From assembly GCA_002839545.1 (NCBI GenBank), contig PGYG01000001.1, forward strand, positions 1 through 45,123: 45,123 bases of DNA, written 5' to 3'. Each line of letters opens with the position of its first letter. Within the stretch, counting starts at the first letter, position 1. A model generated the notes under the pieces. The model was not told the DNA's origin. It saw only the letters and a list, made by a program, of their open reading frames with translations, and ran no database searches. This document shows, one piece after another, positions 18,935 through 28,176 of the stretch. The translations under genes were made by a program, and so were the position numbers. Source of the stretch: Candidatus Methanoperedentaceae archaeon HGW-Methanoperedenaceae-1. Its GTDB lineage: Archaea > Halobacteriota > Methanosarcinia > Methanosarcinales > Methanoperedenaceae.

Positions 18935-20599
18935 ATGACATCTTTTGAAGAGTTTGCAAAGGTATGTAACAAAGTAGAGGGAATTCCAGGTTCCCTTGAA
19001 ATGACATCGGTAGTTGCGGGTTTTTTAAGGGAAGTGGATGATGAAGAACTTGGGATTGTTACAAGATTCATTATGGGCAGTGTTTTCCCTGTCTGGAGCA
19101 GCCAGGAACTCGGTATCGGTCCGAGCCTTCTATATGCTGCAATATCAAAGGCTTCGTCGCTTCCTGTTAAGCGCATAGAAGGTTTTGTAAAAGAAACCGG
19201 CGATGTCGGGCTGGCTGCTGAAAAAGCAATGGAGTCCGGGAAAACGCACCTTAATTTATTCTCAGAAGGTGAACTTTCAGTCAGTGATGTGTATTCACGT
19301 TTTAAGAAGATTGCCACCCTCACAGGTAAAAATTCGCAGGATTCGAAAATCAAGAATTTGCAGTACCTTTTCGGGACGGCAAAACCAGGTGAAGCGGTTT
19401 ACATAGCGCGCCTTTCAATTGAGGAAATGCGTATCGGTGTCGGGGAAGGAATTGTACGAAATGCAATTTCTGAGGCATTCGGGGTTCCTGTGGGAATTGT
19501 TGAGCGCGGGTATATGCTTACGAATGATTTCGGGGAAGTTGCATACACTGCTAAGAAAGAAGGTGAGCAGGGTCTTCTTAAACTGGGTATTGAAGTCGGA
19601 AGACCGCTAAAGATGATGCTGGCCCAGGTTGCATCAGGCATAAACGAAGCCGTGGGAGAAATGGGTTTAGTTGCGGTTGAGTGGAAGTTTGACGGTGCGC
19701 GTATCCAGGTACATAAAAACGGCGATAAGGTGACCATCTATTCCCGGAAACTTGAAGACGTGACCGCTTCACTTCCCGATGTCGTGAGTTCCGTAAAAAA
19801 ACATGTAAATGCGGAAAAGGTTATTCTTGACGGTGAAGCTGTTGCTTTGGGAAAAGATAAAAGACCTATGGCGTTCCAGGAGATACTCAGGCGTTTCAGG
19901 CGAAAGCATGACGTTGCAGCTACTGCACAGGAAATACCATTGCATTTTTACCTTTTTGATATTCTTTACCTTGACGGTGAAAGCCTTATTGACGAACCCA
20001 TGGAAGTCCGCAGGAAAAAGCTTGAAAGTGTATGTGACCCTGAGGTTCTTGCAGTACAGACTGTGACAGGCAATGTTTCAGAAATAGAGGATATATACGG
20101 GAAAGCACTGGCTGGAGGGCATGAAGGAGTTATGCTGAAAAGCCCTGATTCGCTGTACATGCCTGGTAAACGGGGTAAGAACTGGCTTAAATTAAAACCT
20201 GTTATGGAGACCCTTGACCTTGTGGTAGTAGGAGGGGAATGGGGAGAAGGGCGGCGGGCAAACTTCATCGGTTCATACCTGCTTGCATGCCGTGACCCGG
20301 ATTCTGACAGGCTGCTTACCATAGGGCGCGTTGCTACCGGAATTACGGATGAGCAGCTTTCTGACCTGACAGCTATATTTAAGGAACTTGTGATTTCAGA
20401 AAGCGCAAAGAATATTGATTTTGAGCCAGAGGTTGTGTTTGAGGTGGCTTTTGAGGAAATACAGAAAAGCCAGAATTATAAATCAGGTTATGCCCTGCGT
20501 TTTCCCAGGCTTGTAAATGTCAGGAGTGATAAGTCGGCGCAGGATAGCGATTCAATAGAACGGGTCGAACAGTTGTTTATCGGGCAGAAAGGACGTTAA
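18935..20599 (+). CDS. lig: ATP-dependent DNA ligase
   Basis: VEWKFDGARIQVHKNGD (KxDG); GGHEGVMLKSPDSLYMPGKRGKNWLKLKP; FEVAFEEIQKSQNYKSGYALRFPRLV. Confidence 0.96.
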   Translation: MTSFEEFAKVCNKVEGIPGSLEMTSVVAGFLREVDDEELGIVTRFIMGSVFPVWSSQELGIGPSLLYAAISKASSLPVKRIEGFVKETGDVGLAAEKAMESGKTHLNLFSEGELSVSDVYSRFKKIATLTGKNSQDSKIKNLQYLFGTAKPGEAVYIARLSIEEMRIGVGEGIVRNAISEAFGVPVGIVERGYMLTNDFGEVAYTAKKEGEQGLLKLGIEVGRPLKMMLAQVASGINEAVGEMGLVAVEWKFDGARIQVHKNGDKVTIYSRKLEDVTASLPDVVSSVKKHVNAEKVILDGEAVALGKDKRPMAFQEILRRFRRKHDVAATAQEIPLHFYLFDILYLDGESLIDEPMEVRRKKLESVCDPEVLAVQTVTGNVSEIEDIYGKALAGGHEGVMLKSPDSLYMPGKRGKNWLKLKPVMETLDLVVVGGEWGEGRRANFIGSYLLACRDPDSDRLLTIGRVATGITDEQLSDLTAIFKELVISESAKNIDFEPEVVFEVAFEEIQKSQNYKSGYALRFPRLVNVRSDKSAQDSDSIERVEQLFIGQKGR

Positions 20600-20631
20600 A
20601 ACCGGATGAATTTTTCTTGTTCCCGGATTTA

Positions 20632-20970
20632 CTATTTCTTAACAAGTTCAAAAATCCAGTCTGTCAGGGGCATGCAGCGTTCAGGGAAACATTCAATTGT
20701 GCAGCCGGTGCACGGGGCAAACATATTCTCTACAAGCAGCAGGGAAAAGTCCTTGAGTTCTTCTTTTTTCCTCTTGAGATACCTGATACGGTAGGTTCTT
20801 GAACCCTTACCTGATTCCAGGTTTCTTGTAATTATTCCATCCTTTTTCAGCTTGTCGATTATCCGTGAACATTTCCTGCGGTCAATTCCTGCATCTTTCC
20901 ACAGGTCTTTCTGGAGAATACCGTCTTCACTTGATTTTATTATTTCAATGACTTTTTCTTCAGTTTCCAT
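20632..20970 (-). CDS. Winged-helix transcriptional regulator with C-terminal cysteine cluster
   Basis: METEEKVIEIIKSSEDGILQKDLWKDAGIDRRKCSRIIDKLKKDGIITR...; C-terminus CTGCTIECFPERCMPLTDWIFELVKK. Confidence 0.78.
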   Translation of the reverse strand: METEEKVIEIIKSSEDGILQKDLWKDAGIDRRKCSRIIDKLKKDGIITRNLESGKGSRTYRIRYLKRKKEELKDFSLLLVENMFAPCTGCTIECFPERCMPLTDWIFELVKK

Positions 20971-20971
20971 T

Positions 20972-21226
20972 TTACTCCGCAACAGGAACAATAAGAATTA
21001 TGTTGTTTCCTCTTAATACAACTGAACCAAGGGAACGGGCTTTCACTCCTTCATTAATCTCATGTGTGTCAGTAAGATGAAGGTTCAGGTAATCGTCAGC
21101 ACTTTCAAGTTTTCCTTCAAGAGTGTTTTTGTCACCTTTCATTTCAACCTGGATTCGTTTACCTATCAATGTCTGTACTTTCTTTGTGGGAAACAATGTT
21201 TTACCTCGTTCGCTAATTGTGTCCAT
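20972..21226 (-). CDS. Sm-like (Lsm) domain protein
   Basis: KVQTLIGKRIQVEMKGDKNTLEGKLESADDYLNLHLTDT...LGSVVLRGNNIILIVP, Sm1/Sm2-like motifs. Confidence 0.75.
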   Translation of the reverse strand: MDTISERGKTLFPTKKVQTLIGKRIQVEMKGDKNTLEGKLESADDYLNLHLTDTHEINEGVKARSLGSVVLRGNNIILIVPVAE

Positions 21227-21252
21227 TAGTACTTCTATTTTTTGATGATTTA

Positions 21253-21948
21253 TTACAGAATCGCACAAGGAATAATCTGCGGGTTTTCAAGTACGGTTAT
21301 TCCTTCAAGCAATTTCAGGAGCTCTACGTTCCTTGAATCCACATCCCTGACCCTGAGTGTTGCCAATCCGCCCTGGATGGCACCATAACTGCACAATTTG
21401 ATGCATTCCCCGCATCCTGTACACTTCAGTAGTTGTATCTGGTCGGTTATTGCATTGTGCGGGCAGTGTTCACGCGGCGGGCAAAGCTCGCATTTCATGC
21501 ATATTTCCCGGTCTATGAAATAAGGCATCCGTGATTCTATGGTGCCTGAAATATCAACAGGGACTATGTAAACCGGTACGCTGCCTTTCACTGCCTGTGC
21601 CACTATGTTTGTTATGAGCGTATCTGCTATCCCATGGGCTATTTTTGCAACTGTGTTGGATGTTGCTGGGGTTACGATAAGGCAGTCGTATTTGTGGAGC
21701 AGGAACCTGCCTGCTTTCGGGATGCTTGCACCCTGCCCGCTTTCAGGGAAGAGCTCTTCAAGGTATTCGCCGCTGGATATTGATTTGAGTTTGTCTTCAA
21801 GTCCGTACATCCTGGCAACTTCTTCACCTGCGCTTGAGAGGAATGTGGTGACTTTCAGGTCGTTGTTATTTTGTTTTAGGTCTTTGAAAACGTCAAAACT
21901 TTCGCGCAGGAAATGCCCTGCACCTGTTATTCCCCATGCGATTTTCAT
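21253..21948 (-). CDS. dmrB: Dihydromethanopterin reductase (acceptor)-like flavoprotein with two 4Fe-4S motifs
   Basis: MKIAWGITGAGHFLRESF; DCLIVTPATSNTVAKIAHGIADTLITN (flavoprotein fold); CMKCELCPPREHCP and CTGCGECIKLCSYGAI. Confidence 0.72.
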   Translation of the reverse strand: MKIAWGITGAGHFLRESFDVFKDLKQNNNDLKVTTFLSSAGEEVARMYGLEDKLKSISSGEYLEELFPESGQGASIPKAGRFLLHKYDCLIVTPATSNTVAKIAHGIADTLITNIVAQAVKGSVPVYIVPVDISGTIESRMPYFIDREICMKCELCPPREHCPHNAITDQIQLLKCTGCGECIKLCSYGAIQGGLATLRVRDVDSRNVELLKLLEGITVLENPQIIPCAIL

Positions 21949-21975
21949 ATTGTTACCTGATATTTTGAATAAGAT

Positions 21976-22626
21976 TCATGATTTATTGAGTTCCTTAATT
22001 TTCCGAAGCACAAGAACGGCATCCTCACGCTTCACATCAACTTCGTTCTCCACGAAATAATCAACCAGCTTATTCCGGTCTTCCTCCCCGATAACTCCTT
22101 TTTTTACACATTCATCTGCGATATTCCTGAAATTCCTGTCAGGATAAAATATCTTACGGGTAACATCAAGCACTCCAGCCGCCTGTTCCTGCGTGAGTAC
22201 TCCTGCATCCTGTGCAGCATCAAGTGTCAGCCTGATATTCACAAGCGGGACAGACAACGGCTCAAGCGTCTCAGGGTCAAACGTAACCGCGACTTCATCA
22301 TCAGACTCAAGTACACCGTTTTTATACATCTCATAAATCCTGCCAACACCAATCATCCCGTAAGGCTCAAGCTCATAAGCACGAAGCGCCCCCATGCTTG
22401 ACCCCCCGACAACGGTAATCCCTTCTTTTAGCGCCTCGATAATCTCACGGTGCGCAACAGCCGCGCTGTTAAAAAAAACTCCTTCTATTATACCGATGAT
22501 ATCCGGCGAGGAACCTATTATCTTCCTGATATCATCGCGCTTCACAGGCGGGCGGTAATCTGCATCCAGAATATTCTTCGCTTCGCTGTGGCTTATACTC
22601 ATACCTGTATAGACCACGACTTTCAT
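21976..22626 (-). CDS. tfuA: TfuA-related McrA-glycine thioamidation protein
   Basis: VVVYTGMSISHSEAKNILDADYRPPVKRDDI...GIIEGVFFNSAAVAHREIIEALKEGITVVGGSSMGALRAYEL; 4-nt overlap with ycaO. Confidence 0.92.
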   Translation of the reverse strand: MKVVVYTGMSISHSEAKNILDADYRPPVKRDDIRKIIGSSPDIIGIIEGVFFNSAAVAHREIIEALKEGITVVGGSSMGALRAYELEPYGMIGVGRIYEMYKNGVLESDDEVAVTFDPETLEPLSVPLVNIRLTLDAAQDAGVLTQEQAAGVLDVTRKIFYPDRNFRNIADECVKKGVIGEEDRNKLVDYFVENEVDVKREDAVLVLRKIKELNKS

Positions 22627-23864
22627 GCCGCTCTCACTCTCTTCTTATTTATCCTGATACGCTTTCCTGTGCGCTCCCTGTCAATCGTATAAAGTTCAAA
22701 ATACGGGATAACCGCCCTTACAACAGGGATATCCACTCCGCGTGAAAGATTGACTATTATTGCCCCCTCGGCAGCATCATCAAGAAGTTCAATTACCGTA
22801 TTGATATTCGCATAAGGCGTGTTACTGGATTTATCTTCCATTTCATCCATCCGCACGGTCTCAAGTTCCTCGTACCAGAACCAGTTCATCCGTTTCATGT
22901 GCTCATACCCGAAAGTACGCACAACCTGTTCCCTGTCCGTATCCTCGCGCGCCCCGTGTATCTGGACGACACGGCTCTGCGCCGCTTCTGTAAGCGCCCT
23001 TGCCACAGCTATCTCAGGCGACAGGTGCGAGCCGGCTCCCATGACAAGAAGCGCAGGGTCATGAAGGACCGTATCATCTGTTGCAGCAACGACAGTTGGT
23101 AAACCCACGTCATGGTCAAGGAGCCAGAGTTTTACCTGCACGCCAGCTTCTTCCATGCGCCGCTTGAGTTCGTAATTCAAACCGTCTGATTCGTCAAGCA
23201 CGATTTCCCGCCCAGGATTCCTGGTATATTCTGCAATCCCGAGTGCATCCCTTTCAATAACCTCAAGCAGACCGTGAAGAACCGCTTCCTCAATGGTATT
23301 CCCTGAGGCAAGACCGTTTGTATTGCTCCTGAAAAGCTGGCTGCTGCCCGCAGGGTTATACGGGTGGAACACGGCATTTGACGGAACCATGACTTCGACA
23401 TCATTCAAAATATCCAACCCTGAAATCCATTCAATAGAGGTATCACTGGCAAACGGCATAGGTAAAAGCAGGGCATCAGGATACAATGTCGGGTAACTCT
23501 CACTGATGCTTTCGTAAGTATCGATTACCCGTTCGGCTTCAAGCTGGATACCGTTTAAGTTGTTGCTGGTTTCAGGCTGTTCCGCAAGACATCTCTCAAA
23601 GCTTTCCATGATTGCAGAAATCCTCGCATTGGTCTCGGTTGAGCCTTTTCCTGAATAAATTGAAATTGCACCCTGTCCCGCGCTTGGTCTTATTGCTGAA
23701 AATACCGGGATGCCGACACGGTCAAGGTCTGTAATATTGGCTATCCGTGTCACGCCGATTTCAGGGAGGAGCTTTGTGGTATTCAGAAGCGTGGTCTCAG
23801 GGTCAAGTACCCGTTGTGTTCCTTCCATATACCTGATATTCGGGTCGATTGTAATCTTGCTCAT
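22623..23864 (-). CDS. ycaO: YcaO-related McrA-glycine thioamidation protein
   Basis: Internal start MSKITIDPNIRYMEGTQRVLDPE...PSAGQGAISIYSGKGSTETNARISAIMESFERC...GLLEVIERDALG. Confidence 0.92.
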   Translation of the reverse strand: MSKITIDPNIRYMEGTQRVLDPETTLLNTTKLLPEIGVTRIANITDLDRVGIPVFSAIRPSAGQGAISIYSGKGSTETNARISAIMESFERCLAEQPETSNNLNGIQLEAERVIDTYESISESYPTLYPDALLLPMPFASDTSIEWISGLDILNDVEVMVPSNAVFHPYNPAGSSQLFRSNTNGLASGNTIEEAVLHGLLEVIERDALGIAEYTRNPGREIVLDESDGLNYELKRRMEEAGVQVKLWLLDHDVGLPTVVAATDDTVLHDPALLVMGAGSHLSPEIAVARALTEAAQSRVVQIHGAREDTDREQVVRTFGYEHMKRMNWFWYEELETVRMDEMEDKSSNTPYANINTVIELLDDAAEGAIIVNLSRGVDIPVVRAVIPYFELYTIDRERTGKRIRINKKRVRAA

Positions 23865-23991
23865 AGTGACGGATTCCTGCATTTTGTAGGGTGTGGATTT
23901 GAGAATACTATACCTTGCGGTAAAGGGGAATAACCTAATAAACTTAATGGATGGGAACGCGAATATTGAATCAAAAAAGGAATAAGGCCTT

Positions 23992-24954
23992 ATGGAACTT
24001 GAACTCACGAACACTGTTGATAACCTCTGCGATTACACATATAATTTCACATGGCAGGACCAGAAACTGCGCCCTGGCGACATAATACCTTCACAGAAGG
24101 ATACGGATTTTACGTTCGGGAACCTTGTTGATGAACTGAAAAAACAAAAAGAGGTCAGGATTTCCGGGAATGCCGGGAAAAGGCTTGGTTACAGCATGGG
24201 CGTGGGTTTAAAGCATTTCGGCGGAAAGGGCAAACCTGAAAAAGCTGGAACCATTTATGTGGAAGGAAACGTTTCTCCTGAGATGGGAATGGGCATGGTT
24301 TCAGGTACAATCTATGTTAAAGGAAGTATCGAAGAGCCGGTGGGCAATATTGTCGAGGTTGTGTCTGATGAGGAAGGATTCCGAAAATTCAGGTCGATTA
24401 CTGATATTCTCTGCAATGGATTGGGGAAAGACGAGCTTTCAGGGAACAGTTTTGACAGGAAAAAGAAACACCTGTTGCTGGATGACAGGATACTTCGCGG
24501 GACAGTTGCAGCGCGGTGTGACTGTGATTCCCTTATCACGGTGGAAGGCGATGTATATAACGGCACAGGGCTTTTGATGACAAAAGGCACAGTCCACGTT
24601 ACCGGGGATGCGGGAATGAACACAGGCGCGCACCTTGACGGAGGAATGGTTGTGGTTAAGGGACTGGCTGGTGAGTTTGCCGGCGCGTACATGAAAAAAG
24701 GAACTATTATCCTGAAAGACGCAAAGGGTTTTGCAGGCGCGAATCTTGAAGACGGGATAATTTATGCACGAAAAAGCATCAGGACATCAAAACCTGTGGA
24801 AGAGCTTGGGATGTCAGAGGTTGACGGGAAAGTCATAATGAAACATCTCGGTATCAGGCAGGTCGAGGCTATGAGTTACCATAAGTACGGGATACTGAAA
24901 GAGAAGCTTTTCCGTATGCGTGACGGGTCTTTTATGCTGAGGAAGATTGAATAA
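23992..24954 (+). CDS. GXGXG-motif beta-helix protein (FwdC/FmdC- or glutamate synthase C-terminal-like)
   Basis: Repeating GTIYVEGNV.., GTIYVKGSI.., GTVHVTGDAGMNTGAHLDGGMVVVKGLAGEFAGAYMKKGTIIL motif pattern. Confidence 0.78.
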   Translation: MELELTNTVDNLCDYTYNFTWQDQKLRPGDIIPSQKDTDFTFGNLVDELKKQKEVRISGNAGKRLGYSMGVGLKHFGGKGKPEKAGTIYVEGNVSPEMGMGMVSGTIYVKGSIEEPVGNIVEVVSDEEGFRKFRSITDILCNGLGKDELSGNSFDRKKKHLLLDDRILRGTVAARCDCDSLITVEGDVYNGTGLLMTKGTVHVTGDAGMNTGAHLDGGMVVVKGLAGEFAGAYMKKGTIILKDAKGFAGANLEDGIIYARKSIRTSKPVEELGMSEVDGKVIMKHLGIRQVEAMSYHKYGILKEKLFRMRDGSFMLRKIE

Positions 24955-24995
24955 CAGTATTTAACCTGCCGTAACACTAATGCGGCAATATATCC

Positions 24996-25042
24996 CACAG
25001 TAATATTAATATACTACTTATTACTCATAGTAATACTGATAT
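24996..25042 (+). promoter_or_regulatory. Direct-repeat operator candidate upstream of HTH-CBS regulator
   Basis: CACAGTAATATTAATAT (24996) and CATAGTAATACTGATAT (25026), 30 bp apart, just upstream of the 25044 start. Confidence 0.4.
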
Positions 25043-25043
25043 T

Positions 25044-25601
25044 ATGTTCCTTCCAACACCTGAAGACCTTAAAAAAATAAGGCATGAACTTGGGCTTACC
25101 CAGAATGAAGTTGCATCGCGCGCAGGCGTGAGCCAGCCATTGATTGCGCGTATCGAAGCAGGGGATGTTGACCCGCGTCTTTCAACGATGCGTAAGATAT
25201 TCAATGCATTTGACCTGGCAAGGAAGGAGCGGGTTGAGGTCAGGAAAATCATGCATACGCCTGTGATTCATACGAGTTCTGACCATTCGGTTGAGCAGGC
25301 AGCAAGGATTCTGGAAGAGCACGGTTTTTCCCAGATGCCTGTTATTGATGGCGGTGTGCCTGTCGGGAGCATTTCAACCGACCGGATTGTTCATTCAATG
25401 ACAGACCAGGATATCAAGAAGCTTTCAAATCTTCCTGTCGGGGATATAATGGATGAATCGTTCCCGACGGTTTCCCCGAATACGGATGCTAATTCTGTTT
25501 CAAGGATTGTGGAACAGCACCCTGCTGTCCTTGTGCTTGAAAAGGGAAAAGTGGTGGGTGTCGTGACAAAGCACGACATCATGAAGATGCTCAGGGGATA
25601 A
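25044..25601 (+). CDS. XRE-type HTH protein with two CBS domains
   Basis: LKKIRHELGLTQNEVASRAGVSQPLIARIEAGDVDPRLSTMRKI (HTH); EEHGFSQMPVIDGGVPVGSIS and HPAVLVLEKGKVVGVVTKHDIMKML (CBS). Confidence 0.92.
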   Translation: MFLPTPEDLKKIRHELGLTQNEVASRAGVSQPLIARIEAGDVDPRLSTMRKIFNAFDLARKERVEVRKIMHTPVIHTSSDHSVEQAARILEEHGFSQMPVIDGGVPVGSISTDRIVHSMTDQDIKKLSNLPVGDIMDESFPTVSPNTDANSVSRIVEQHPAVLVLEKGKVVGVVTKHDIMKMLRG

Positions 25602-25620
25602 ATACATATTACCTGAGTAC

Positions 25621-25809
25621 TATTAGGTGCTGTCCGGCCTACGAACCGGACCAATCGTGTTGTTAGGTCCTTGCGCAAGAACGGCAAAGCCAGTCTATGA
25701 CCGTACAGACAACCCCAACGCGGTACACGCGATAATGCCTGATACAGGGTTTTTACGGTGACAGACAACGGCAATTGCCAGTGGTTGAAGTCACTGGGTT
25801 AGTATTAGG
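25621..25809. other. Hairpin-dense intergenic segment, possible structured RNA or mobile-element end
   Basis: GTCCGG..CCGGAC, CTTGCGCAAG, CGCG-GTACA-CGCG, GGCAATTGCC, CCAGTG-GTTGAAGT-CACTGG; TATTAGG near both ends; lies between convergent genes. Confidence 0.4.
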
Positions 25810-25843
25810 CTACAGCAACTTTTACTTTGTTTTCTCCAATCTG

Positions 25844-27115
25844 TTACATCTCATCAGCGCTGCGCCCATCGATGATTGGCTCAAGCATGAAGTACTTCTC
25901 AACGTACTTTTTAAGCTCCTCATCAGAAATGGCTGACACGCGCTTCTCCTGGTTATACAGCTTCTGTATATCAGCCTGTATGGCTTTCACGCGCGGGTCT
26001 TGTTTATCAACCGTTGTTTCGATATGCATTAACTCATTCAGTGTCTCCTCAACCTTGAAGCGAATAACCTCAAGCCCTGAAGAATCACCTATCAATAACA
26101 GCCTCTTCCCACCCACAAGTTCAGGAAGGTACGGCTCGTATGTGAACGGGTTCTTTATCACGCCTGCTGTATGAATCCCGCTTTCATGGGCAAAGATATT
26201 CTTCCCCACAACAGACTTATTGCGCGGAACCCTGATACCTATCTCCTTTTCCATATATCGTGCAAACTCGGTGACACATTCCAGGTTGTATTTATCAAAC
26301 CCTTCAACCCTCTGCATGAGGAAAATAGCAATCTTCTCAAGCTCTGCATTCCCTGCCCGCTCGCCAATTCCCAAAAACGTAAGGCTTGACCAGTTAGCGC
26401 CATGCCAGTACCCTGCAAGGGAGTTGGAAATAGACAAACCGAAATCATCATGTATATGCGTCTCGATGTTTATTGCCCCGATTTCCCGGAGTCTCCGGGT
26501 CAGGTAAGGGATGCCATACGGTTCACCAACATCAGCAAAAGGAAGACCGTAACCAAGCGTATCGCACATCCTGATTGTACAACCAGGGTCAATCTCAAGC
26601 AGTTTCTTAACAAGCGGCAATACGAATCCCTCGTTATCAGCGCGGGTCATATCCTCAATATGCGCCCTTGTGCGAAGCCCGTGGTCAACTGCGTACTGAA
26701 GCGCGTCTGTGTATTTCTTCTCAGCCTCCTCGCGGCTTGCAAGCCCCATCTTGTCAATAATATGTGAATCAGACACCGACATTAAAATACCAGTTTCCTT
26801 AATCCCGTCCATCTTAAGGACAACATCAATATCCTTCGGGTTTGCGCGCGCCCACCCTGTAACTTCGGGAAACTCGTAACCCCTGTCAAGCATTTCCCTG
26901 ACAGCTTCCTGGTCGCGCTCGTTATACACAAACGTTTCAAGCTTTTCGATACCAATCTGGTGAAGGTACTCGAAAATCTGGAGCTTGTGCCTCTTTTTCA
27001 TCACTATTCCCGGCATCTGGGAGCCGTCCCTGATAGTGCTGTCGCTGATAAAAACTTCCTGCCCGAACGGCAGTTTTATCTTGGGTAAATCCTCGTATGT
27101 TTTGTAAACTTTCAT
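25844..27115 (-). CDS. Homocitrate/isopropylmalate synthase family (HMGL-like) protein; could be Re-citrate synthase or a homocitrate synthase
   Basis: VFISDSTIRDGSQMPGIVMKKRHKLQIFEYLHQIGIEKLETF; ETHIHDDFGLSISNSLAGYWHGA; GKNIFAHESGIHTAGV; lacks the LeuA allosteric domain. Confidence 0.85.
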   Translation of the reverse strand: MKVYKTYEDLPKIKLPFGQEVFISDSTIRDGSQMPGIVMKKRHKLQIFEYLHQIGIEKLETFVYNERDQEAVREMLDRGYEFPEVTGWARANPKDIDVVLKMDGIKETGILMSVSDSHIIDKMGLASREEAEKKYTDALQYAVDHGLRTRAHIEDMTRADNEGFVLPLVKKLLEIDPGCTIRMCDTLGYGLPFADVGEPYGIPYLTRRLREIGAINIETHIHDDFGLSISNSLAGYWHGANWSSLTFLGIGERAGNAELEKIAIFLMQRVEGFDKYNLECVTEFARYMEKEIGIRVPRNKSVVGKNIFAHESGIHTAGVIKNPFTYEPYLPELVGGKRLLLIGDSSGLEVIRFKVEETLNELMHIETTVDKQDPRVKAIQADIQKLYNQEKRVSAISDEELKKYVEKYFMLEPIIDGRSADEM

Positions 27116-27219
27116 TGGCTGGATGATAGCGTTCAGGATTTATATCACTTTTGGTTTTTTCTGTTCTGTCAAAAAAAATACAGATAAATTAAAGACGACT
27201 CACCCCAAAAAGACAATAT

Positions 27220-28122
27220 ATGATACTACTCACAGGTGCAACCGGTTTCATAGGCGAGAGGGTTCTGCAAAAATTGTCTGAAAATAACCTGTCCGTAAGA
27301 TGCCTTGTAAGAAAACCTGTAAACTTTGGAAAACAAGGTGTCAGCCATATAATAGGCGACGTACTTGATTACGACTCCCTTGCCAGGGCAACCGAGGGTA
27401 TAAATACTGTTTATTATTTCATCCATATGATGGGAAAGCAGGACGAACAGGAACGGTTCGATGTCCTTGACAGGCGCGCCATAACAAACATGGTCAAAGC
27501 CTGCAAGGTAAACGGCGTGAAGAGGATTATACACTTAACCGGCATGAGCAATCCTGAAGAGAAACTGTCACACCATCTTGCAAGCAGGAAGGAAGTGGAA
27601 GAGATAATCAAGAACAGCGGTATCGATTATACTATTTTCAGGGCATCCGTTATTATCGGAAGGGAGGGTGCGGCGTTTGAGCTCCTTGATACGGCAGTCA
27701 GGAAATTCCCGGTAATCCCGGTAATGGACTGGCAGAATACAAAGGTTCAGCCCGTATATATCGGGGATGTTATCCGCTACCTCGTAGAGTGTCTTGATAA
27801 ACAGGAAACAATTAACAAATGTTACGATATCGGCTGTCCCGATGTGTTTACTTATAAGGAACTGATGCAGGAATACGCAAAAGAGCTTGGTTTAAAAAGG
27901 ATTTTCGTGCCGGTTCCGGGTTCATGGCGGCGGCTTTCAGCGTATGTCCTTGGAAAACTTGCTCCGGTTGATGCGAATGTTGCTTACTGGCTGATAGAGT
28001 CACTGCACAATAACATGCTCGCAGAACCAAATGACCTTGACAGGATTTTCGGGTTTGAGCCACTGTCGTTCAATGAGAGTATAAGGAAAATCAAAGAGGG
28101 CGGTCAATGTTATATGCCGTGA
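27220..28122 (+). CDS. NAD(P)-binding NmrA/NDUFA9-like short-chain dehydrogenase family protein
   Basis: MILLTGATGFIGERVLQKLSENNLSVRCLVRKP; VYYFIHMMG; VKRIIHLTGM; FRASVIIG. Confidence 0.88.
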   Translation: MILLTGATGFIGERVLQKLSENNLSVRCLVRKPVNFGKQGVSHIIGDVLDYDSLARATEGINTVYYFIHMMGKQDEQERFDVLDRRAITNMVKACKVNGVKRIIHLTGMSNPEEKLSHHLASRKEVEEIIKNSGIDYTIFRASVIIGREGAAFELLDTAVRKFPVIPVMDWQNTKVQPVYIGDVIRYLVECLDKQETINKCYDIGCPDVFTYKELMQEYAKELGLKRIFVPVPGSWRRLSAYVLGKLAPVDANVAYWLIESLHNNMLAEPNDLDRIFGFEPLSFNESIRKIKEGGQCYMP

Positions 28123-28176
28123 ATTTAGTGATAACACATAAGCTTAAAGTCCAGGTAGTTATATTATCAAAATCTT

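Noticed and set aside
25391-25774. 127-aa minus ORF spanning the HTH-CBS 3' end and the hairpin-rich intergenic region
   Set aside because: Mostly antisense to the CBS coding region, no recognisable domain; the structured-DNA interpretation is more economical.
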